Origin: Sarocladium kiliense
Taxonomy: Eukaryota; Ascomycota; Sordariomycetes; Hypocreales; Sarocladiaceae
Direction: 5' to 3'
Length of the DNA: 64,000 bases
Assembly: GCA_030734395.1 (NCBI GenBank)
Contig: JAUZTG010000003.1
Span: forward strand, 806,001-870,000
Shown here: one piece after another, positions 57,157 through 64,000 of the stretch
Numbering within the stretch: the stretch's first letter is position 1
How the letters are laid out: the number at the start of each line of letters is the position of its first letter
Translations under genes and position numbers: made by a program
Notes under the pieces: model-generated
What the model saw: only the letters and a program-made list of their open reading frames with translations
The model's database searches: none
Told to the model about the DNA's origin: nothing

Positions 57157-58248
57157 TCATATCCCGTTACGCTTGTTCCAGGTGCGGTCGAAAACAGCTA
57201 AAGAACGTTGCGCTGTCAAGAACATCAGGAAGGTGATCAGGAGGAGACGTGAAAATGACATAACCATGGAGAACGTACATGTAGCCTGCACGTCAAGCGC
57301 CTTCACTGATCTGTTCATCGGCTGGCTCAACATGAACACCGCGGCTTCAGCAACCTCCTTGGACATGAGAGGACTATGGACCATCAGTCAATGTTCAAGT
57401 CCCGCGCTTCACTCAGGTTCAACTTACGTCATCCCTTCAAAGAAGCTATCGTGCAGCTCCTCATCATATCCCACCCGCTTATGGTGAAACTCGTTGTCGA
57501 CCGCACCCGGCCGCAAGGCCAGAACACGAATATTTGTCTCGGTCAGCTCATTCCTCAATGAGTTTGTGAAAGCTTCCTGACACGCCTTATTGGCGTGGTA
57601 GACCGCTTCTCCAGGGAAAGGTGGAGCTTCCAAAGCCGTGGTCGATGTGACGTTGAGGATGGTGCCGACTTTGCGCTCCAGCATGCATTTATTGAGAACG
57701 GCGTGAGTGACAAACATCATGCCGTTGACGTTCGTGTTGTTCATTGTCATGATGTCTTGGATTTTGAGCTTGGGAAAGATGGCGGGTGTGCCCAAGGCGA
57801 CCCCAGCCTGCGAATTGGTCAGTACTCAGTTCCTGGATCTTGCTGCGTACAAACCCACGTTGTTGATGAGAATATCGACATTGCCAATCTCTTCGACGCC
57901 TTCGGTGACGGCGGTCTCGACTGCGGCATAGCCCCCCACGTCAACTGCTCTGTATGTCGCCTGGCACCCTGAATGCCTATCTTGTAGGGCCGCAACTTGC
58001 TTGGCGAGGTTGTCCTATTTGTTGTCAAACACTGTCCTTTCATCGTGACTAGAGGCATCCATCACTCACTTTGGACCGCGAGAACAGGATCAAGCGACAG
58101 CCAGCCTCTGCAAGGGACTCTGCAATGGCAGCGCCGATGCCACTGGATGCGCCAGTCTGCTGAGTTGTTAGCGAAGCTGTGCTAAATGTCTCTCTTCGGG
58201 ATTCGGATGACTGACAATCAGCACTACTTGGCCAGCCAATGAACTCAT
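57157..58248 (-). CDS. Short-chain dehydrogenase/reductase (YMR226C/serine-dehydrogenase-like), 6 exons
   Basis: Classical SDR oxidoreductase, 268 aa, probably NADP-dependent and acting on 3-hydroxy acids or aldehydes. Exons on the minus strand: 58248-58216, 58156-58070, 58014-57859, 57807-57428, 57373-57279, 57212-57157, all in phase. Seen: TGASSGIG (residues 12-19), the cofactor turn FSRSK, DILINNAG, the Ser in NVTSTTA, the YHANKA pair (YxxxK), and RPGAV. The C-terminal QRSLAVFDRTWNKRNGI is what I expect of the YMR226C-like group. The last intron (57278-57213) contains no stop in the upstream frame, so retention would swap in a hydrophobic stretch. Confidence 0.9.
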
Positions 58249-59083
58249 TTCTGCGAACTTCTTGCTGTTGGAAACGTGCTTCTGATGGAGGTGGATAGTT
58301 GTGTGAGTTGCATGTCGGTAGTCGCAAGTCTCGTTGTCAATATAAGTGGAGGTCATGTGCGTCATCTCGATCACTCACCATTATGTCTCCTCACGATGGA
58401 ACGACAACAAAGCTTAGTAAAGCAGTGTCCTAAAATGATAGTGTTCAATGAGTCTCACCAATCCGGCTGCCATTGTGTATTCTATTGAGATGCCCTATGA
58501 AGGAGCCCTAGTAGAGAGTGCAGCAGGTGCTCAGTGTGTCCGGCCTCATATGGCCAGCCACTCAGCGGAGGTCTGTAGGCCCAGGTATGGCTTGGCATCT
58601 CATCACTGCCAGAAGGTGTCAAAGCATTCTGATGCAACATGTAGAATAGCCGGTGAAGACGGAGGCCATGAGCACTTGAGATGGCACCATTGACGACCTG
58701 ATGAAGCTGTCCCATCTCCGCAACTCGCTCACGTCGTCGTTCCCTATACTTATCATCGCTTTTTACATGTGAAGTCTGCCCCAAAGTTTTATGGCGGTCG
58801 CTATGGTTTCGATGCTTTTATGTCGCCGAGAATTCACAAAGATGAGACTCGATTTCCAACTTGGATCCATCCCAAGAACGCCAGATTTTGTTAAACTATA
58901 GTTATTGATACAAATTAGAAGTAGGAGGCCTGGCGCTCTGAATCAACACGTAGTAGAAGCGGCCTGGCCGAGACTGTTACTCAGGCTTGCATGAGTGTCG
59001 CGATTCGTCACGACGACCACTCATCAGTGTATACCAAGGATCCGGCGGTGATCTGTCTTGCTGCATTCTGTGTTGTTGTCGCC
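58249..59083. other. Intergenic region between SDR and chromate transporter
   Basis: About 0.84 kb, no supported gene. Confidence 0.4.
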
Positions 59084-60797
59084 TTAAGCTGTTACAACTC
59101 CATACCAGATCATTCCCATGGCTCCACCAAGTACGATTGCCACAGGCGGGCTCATGTTGAACCACATCCCGCCAACATAACTTGTCGCGGTCACCACAAC
59201 CCACCACGGCTCTGTCGCGAGGCTTGTTCCCTGCTGGTAGCCAATGTCGATGTAGCCGATCTGCCACAACCGGTACACGGCAGTGTAGATCAAACCCACA
59301 GCAGCGGCATTCACACCCCTGACCATAGATTTGACGAACCGCCAATTCCGGATGGCCGCCCAGATCCCCATCGTGCCGTGTACAAGCATAATGCCAGGCC
59401 AAAATATGCCGACGTACCCCATGAGCGCTCCAAGCGCCGCATTGTGTCCTCCGCCCAGCGCAGTCAGTCCGCCAAGATACACGGCAAAGTTGAAGTTCGG
59501 GCCGGGGAAAGCTTGGATGATTGCGAGGCCGATGAGGAAGTCGCGAGGACTGACCCAACCCTCCGCTACAACGTAGTCACGGAGCAGTGGGATCACGACT
59601 GGACCGCCACCAAAGATGATGGTACCGGCAAGGAACATGTTGGCGAAGAGCTGGTAGAGGAGTGGAGGTGACTTGAGAGTGCCGCGGAGGACCATGACGA
59701 CCAGAAAGATGACGAAAAATAGACCAATGACAATAAGGCCGTGCTTCCAACTCATGTTGATACGGCGATCTTGCGGGATGATTCGTTCTGAGGTGGTCGC
59801 GCTGGCATCATCTGCTGTGGTTGCGGACTGTTGTTGATCCCCTGTCGCAGTTCCGGTTCTGTCAGCGGATGATCTTGTTGCCTTCCTTGAGGAGATTGAT
59901 CCTTCTCGGATGGCCTGAGAGCTGGATCCTTCGTTCTGGTTGCGGTGACTGTCAGCATTCACTGTCGGCAATTCCATCTCGTCAACACGCTCGCTGTCGG
60001 GCTGAGTCGACTTCTTCCTCTGGAACAAGCCCATTGTCCAAGCCACCGGCCCGTGCAGCCAGCGAAAGTCATGCACGACAGCTGCAAGACCACCTAGCAG
60101 CATGAGTACAGGCAGATACCACAGTGCCGTATACATCATGCCAGCCGCGGCACTGAGAAAGACGATGATTCGGGTCATCTTATCGGTGATGGCCTTTTGC
60201 GAGAGCTGCACAGCGGCGAGGGCAATAATACCAACCGTCGCGGCATTGAGACCTGACAGCAGAGCGTAGACCTGGCGGGGAAGCGTGGATGAAATGTTGT
60301 CGACGCCTAGTGATAGGCCGTACATGCCGAGGGCGCCGGGAAGGGACCAGATGAAGAAGGCGAGCAGGGCCGAGATGAAGCCGCTATGGATGAGGTTGAT
60401 GCAGTAGTGCATCTTCGTCGAGCCAGGACCGGAGAGGGCTTGACATACGCTGAAGAGCTCTTGGTACTGAGCTGAAAGTCAGCCACGAGTGGGTTTCTGG
60501 AGGAAAGGGCTCAGTCGAGTTTACCATTTGCTCATCAATCCAGTGAAGTCGATCATGGAACTTGTCATAAAGCTAAAGCAGCAGAGAGGATTTGTCAGTA
60601 CCTAGAGGCCACTGGCGATCAACAGGTTTGAAAGGTGGGAATCACGCCCATTCTCATGGTTTGCGAATGCCTTTACTCACAATCTTGAAATGAACTGGTG
60701 GTCCGCCAAAGGCCGTGAAGCCGAGATGCCAGTTATGGCGCACCGTCTCCCAGAGCCGCGGACCGGTCTTCGAGAATCTCCCCTCGAGGAGGGACAT
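59084..60797 (-). CDS. CHR-family chromate ion transporter, two fused CHR domains, 3 exons
   Basis: Membrane protein that exports chromate (or exchanges it for sulfate) and gives chromate resistance in characterised members. Exons on the minus strand 60797-60681, 60572-60525, 60466-59084; 515 aa. The N-terminal CHR half has LGFTAFGGPPVHFKI, HDRLHWIDEQM, LFSVCQALSGPGSTKM and several TM helices. A polar disordered linker rich in Ser, Thr, Asp and Gln covers about residues 205-290. The C-terminal half repeats the pattern with GTIIFGGGPVVIPLLRDYVV, FLIGLAIIQAFPGPNFNFAVYLGG and final TM helices. Two inverted halves are normal for the long CHR type. Location is probably plasma or vacuolar membrane. 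Confidence 0.92.
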
Positions 60798-61978
60798 TGC
60801 TCCAACGACCATGATGCTTTGATTGAGCCTACTCTTGGACCAAATTTAGTGTCAAAAGACGAAGAGTCACCGTCGCGCTCGATGGAGTTCCTGCTTGCCA
60901 CTGTGTATACAGTCTCGGCGAGAATCGAAGGAAGTCGCACAGCTCCCGCGGGCCTCTTCGTTGGAGATGTCGATGTTGGCAGGGTGGAATGGCAGTTCAA
61001 TCGGGCCAGGTCAACTTTATATTTCAGCCCCAAGCAGACAATGGTGTGTACCAGCTCTCCGAGGAACGTGCATCAACTTAAAGTAACAGTACCGTAGTCA
61101 ACACTAGTGCTACCGTCCTGCCGGTGGTTGCTAATTGGGCCCTGGCTGAGGATCTTCGGCACAGTGCACCCACCTGATCCACAGCATCGTTCTAGGTGCT
61201 GTAAATTGCCTTCAATTGCCCTCAGGGACCACCACAGCTACACTGAGGTATGGCCAGATCGACCCTGGCATTAAGCTCACCGATTGACTCATCTGCCTAA
61301 GCCGCTCCTCCTACGGGCATGTCTTTTCTAATCAGAGTTTTACATATGGAGTTGATTGCTTTCCTTCATGGGCTTCGCCGTTGTCCTCTTTGACCCGTCC
61401 GTCGCAGATTGCCAGACTTGGCACTCCCTTCCTGGCCCACGTGCTGTCACAATGGCCGCTAACTCGTCGTCGTCGAAGGGTGCTCCAGAATTCTACAAGT
61501 CCTTGTATGCTGGGTGCAAAAGCAATGATCTGTTCTTCAGATTGATGGGAGTAAGGTTATCTGTTCATGAACAGCAACGGATTTCCAATGTCAAATATAG
61601 CCATTGCCTAGAATTGACTCGGAATGATAATGCTACAGGGCAAACGCACCTGTCTACCCATTCGGAGACGTTGAACATCCGTACCCTCGGAACCCAGTAT
61701 TACGGGTTCGATCGATCGTCACATGTGCGTCGCTCGCTCGGTTATTCTAGACAATGAACATCGTCTATGCTCAACGAGCACACATGGAGTCAATCGCCTG
61801 ACTTGTTTTGGTTACTCCAAGTACTTCGCGGTGGGCATTCCTGCGGCCTTGGAACTCTATTTCAGCGTTTCTCGCCGAATCTCGAGCCGACCAAAACGAT
61901 CCCCTGCTTTCAATCTGAGGCTAGTACATACAAGTATGCCTTGAAATGTATCCATAGGGCCCTAAATAGAGGTGAGAG
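60798..61978. other. Intergenic region between chromate transporter and DUF3176 pseudogene
   Basis: About 1.2 kb with no supported gene. The plus-strand frame at 61356-61757 has no recognisable domain. Confidence 0.4.
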
Positions 61979-63684
61979 TCACGACTCGCGAACACACCAT
62001 AGATAGTCCCCTTGCCGAGAACTCCAAAGGCAGGAGCCCTTCAGAATCTCTTTGAGGAATGCACTTATGGCAACAGCATATTCTCCATAGAGTTTGTAGA
62101 CACACTCCTCTGGTGCTGTGATATTTCTGCCGCTCGAGGTAAGCTTGATGAAGTTTCGGTCGTCCTTAATCGGAACTTTGGTGATGTTTTGTATAGTGTA
62201 CAATGTGCCGCTGTCAATGACACAGGGCAGCTGCAGTGCTGTATAATTTCCGTATAGCTCCAGGACAAGTGGCAGCTCCAATTCCCGCAAATTGAGATGC
62301 GCGGGCTGTTGCGAAATCACTCGCTCTTTCAAGGTGCCGCCCTGGACCACTCCTCTGTATGACTTCAGACATGGGCACAATGTGCAGCTCAAAGCCACTA
62401 CGCCAGGGTTCCTAGGAGGAGGATCGTAGTTGAAGGAGCAGATGTTCTCACCCAAAGGATCGATGCATGAAGATTGCTGGAATGCCATTATACTGATGTT
62501 GAGCGGGGGATTTGAACTGACTGCGGCAAAGTCTTCCGTAAACAGTGTCTGGGCGTAGGTCAAATTGGACGGCTGCACCATTAACCACGGCTTCGATGAG
62601 TCCAGGCTCAGGAACGTGCCATCGCCGAGGTTGAACTTCATGTAACGACGGTCCGGTCCACCCGTTGAGTTGAGGCATTGGGAGCATATCGCCATAGACG
62701 CATGGGTGATGTTGGTGCCATGGTCTGGGAACTCGCAGTCTCCACTTGGACACCGTGCTGTGATGGCCGTGTCTGTATTTCCAGGACGTGTGAGTCCGTT
62801 GATCATGGCTCCTTTGAGATCAGAGTCGGCTTTGTATAAGCCAGCACCGACTCGGTCGTATCCAGCGGAGCCAGGTGAAAAGTGGCTAATAGGTATGCTA
62901 GCTGGAGAGGATGGCACGAGACGACGACAAGCGGTGCTGTTTACAGCTTGCTGACTGAACGGGCCGATTCCAAAACTCAATACGGTGATCTAGGCTGCCA
63001 TAAGAACTACGGACCTCAGGCTGATGCCCGCATTGTTCACCACGCCCACGCAGATAAGCCGCAAGACACCCAGCACACTTCTACTAGCCTCGTCAAATTC
63101 ATGGAGCTGAAGAAGAGGGCGAGTGCGTTCCGCGAACCAAAACCACTTGATCTGACCAATAATCTCAGCCACGATGAGTAGCAGCGCAGCTCTTTGCAAA
63201 ATCGAGAGTAGGGCGATCAACGTGTTCAGGTTGACGGACAAGGGCCAGCTTGGAAGTTCTTTATTGTCGAAGTGCAGGAGAATAACAACCTTGGCGATCA
63301 TCAGAGCCACCGCCAATGAGAGAGCAAGAAGCCCTGTGCATATTCAGAACCGAGTGACGCGATGTGGCTTGGCTTTTCCTGTAGGTCTCGGTTGATGGAT
63401 ATTTAGATTTGGGCTAGTCGGCGAATCATAGTCCGTGTCGACTATATGACCTGAAGCAACGGTGGAGAGACTTTCGGTGCGATCGTTTGAGATTCGTGCT
63501 GAGCAGACAAAGGAGTCGAAACTGACGAGGTCGGATCGGAATATAGCATAAGGGGAGGCGGTAGTTGTTGAATAGGGGCCTCATCTTCAATGGGTGGTAC
63601 GTCGTTGTCGTGGACTAGAGCCTGGGCGGGTGAAAGTTCCTGTGCTGTTACGGCAGGAACAGGTCGTCTTTTTATCGGCGCCAT
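61979..63684 (-). pseudogene. DUF3176 family membrane protein, probable pseudogene with two in-frame nonsense codons
   Basis: The minus strand reads an N-terminal exon from the ATG at 63684 (Pro-rich cytosolic leader). After an intron comes the conserved DUF3176 part: WPLSVNLNTLIALLSILQRAALL, EIIGQIKWFWFAER, EFDEASRS, ITVLSFGIGPFSQQAV, and a long extracytoplasmic Cys- and N-glycosylation-rich domain (CPSGDCEFP, SICAQC-like CSQC). Two stops lie in this frame at places the family normally reads through: TGA at 63346-63344, just before TM1 where a Trp is expected, and TAG at 62992-62990 inside a TM helix. The usual C-terminal TM and WKSS-like tail are not found downstream. An intron ending at the TAG (CCTAG) could rescue one stop but would delete part of the helix. 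Function of DUF3176 is unknown. Confidence 0.65.
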
Positions 63685-64000
63685 TTCGACAATGACCTCT
63701 GTACAGGTGAGCAGGAGCTTCGAAATAGGAGCAATGATTTTAAGAGAGAAGACAGGCTTGCAAAGGTCGAGAAGGAGCCGCCGTTATGATATATGAATGG
63801 ACAGCAACATGTCTTATTACTTCCTGAGCATGTCCCGGCCACTTCCTCTTCCAGTCGTCACTTATAGCATTTCACCTACAAAAGCTTGATGACTTCTGGA
63901 AACATGCATATAGGGCTGTGGCCAATTTACGCTTCTAGCACATACTACTGGTAGATCCTTGCATATGAATGGCAACTGAAGTAGCTGATTGAGCATTCCC
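63685..64000. other. Right-edge non-coding DNA
   Basis: About 0.3 kb upstream of the DUF3176 start; nothing supported. Confidence 0.4.

Noticed and set aside
62990..63049. 60-nt intron removing the TAG in the DUF3176 gene
   Set aside because: A GTGGGC donor and CCTAG acceptor are possible, but splicing would delete most of a TM helix that family members keep and would leave the upstream TGA. Kept as an alternative only.
1..64000. CRISPR arrays, bacterial operons, insertion sequences or LTR/DNA transposons
   Set aside because: No spaced direct repeats, Shine-Dalgarno/operon organisation, transposase, reverse-transcriptase or long terminal repeats were seen. The DNA is eukaryotic.

Overview
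The window looks like nuclear DNA of a filamentous ascomycete (Pezizomycotina). Genes sit alone on both strands, each with its own promoter. Most carry short introns of about 48-150 nt with GTRNGT donors, CTAAC/CTGAC-type branch sites and YAG acceptors. The gene content is typical of plant- or soil-associated moulds: CFEM and cerato-platanin secreted proteins, a saponin hydrolase, several fungal DUF families and a chromate transporter. I cannot fix the species or class. By splicing across introns I could build 24 protein-coding genes, one probable pseudogene, two identical tRNA-Val genes and one degenerate tRNA-like sequence.

Layout. 1-14.1 kb is a catabolic block: a 16-exon sugar (alpha-glucoside type) transporter running off the left edge, a secreted saponin hydrolase, a second (lactose-permease-like) sugar transporter, a class-C beta-lactamase-like serine hydrolase, an amidase-signature enzyme and an NmrA-like Rossmann protein. 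15-34.7 kb is mostly housekeeping: Ctp1/Sae2/CtIP (DNA end resection), a seven-zinc-knuckle Gis2/Byr3/CNBP protein, an orphan, ATG2 (autophagy lipid transfer), a small fungal orphan, RAE1 (mRNA export) and tandem tRNA-Val(AAC) genes. 34.7-37.6 kb is gene-poor. 37.6-49.6 kb holds a CFEM GPI-protein, a THEM6/4HBT-like thioesterase, homoserine kinase, cerato-platanin, an orphan, a single-domain MetE-like enzyme and a DUF6601-like membrane protein.

49.7-56.6 kb is the most interesting part. A 1193-aa TPR-CHAT (caspase-like) protein with an intact His/Cys pair is transcribed divergently, across about 300 bp, from a 672-aa protein ending in a PGAP1/SesB-type lipase domain. That lipase normally sits at the N-terminus of fungal NLR-like receptors, but here it has no NACHT/NB-ARC part. 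An orphan 192-aa gene ends about 30 bp from the lipase gene. The arrangement suggests a sensor/protease plus effector pair of the kind used in fungal non-self recognition or regulated cell death. This is inference.

57.1-64 kb holds a short-chain dehydrogenase, a two-domain CHR chromate transporter and a DUF3176 gene with two in-frame nonsense codons, probably a pseudogene.
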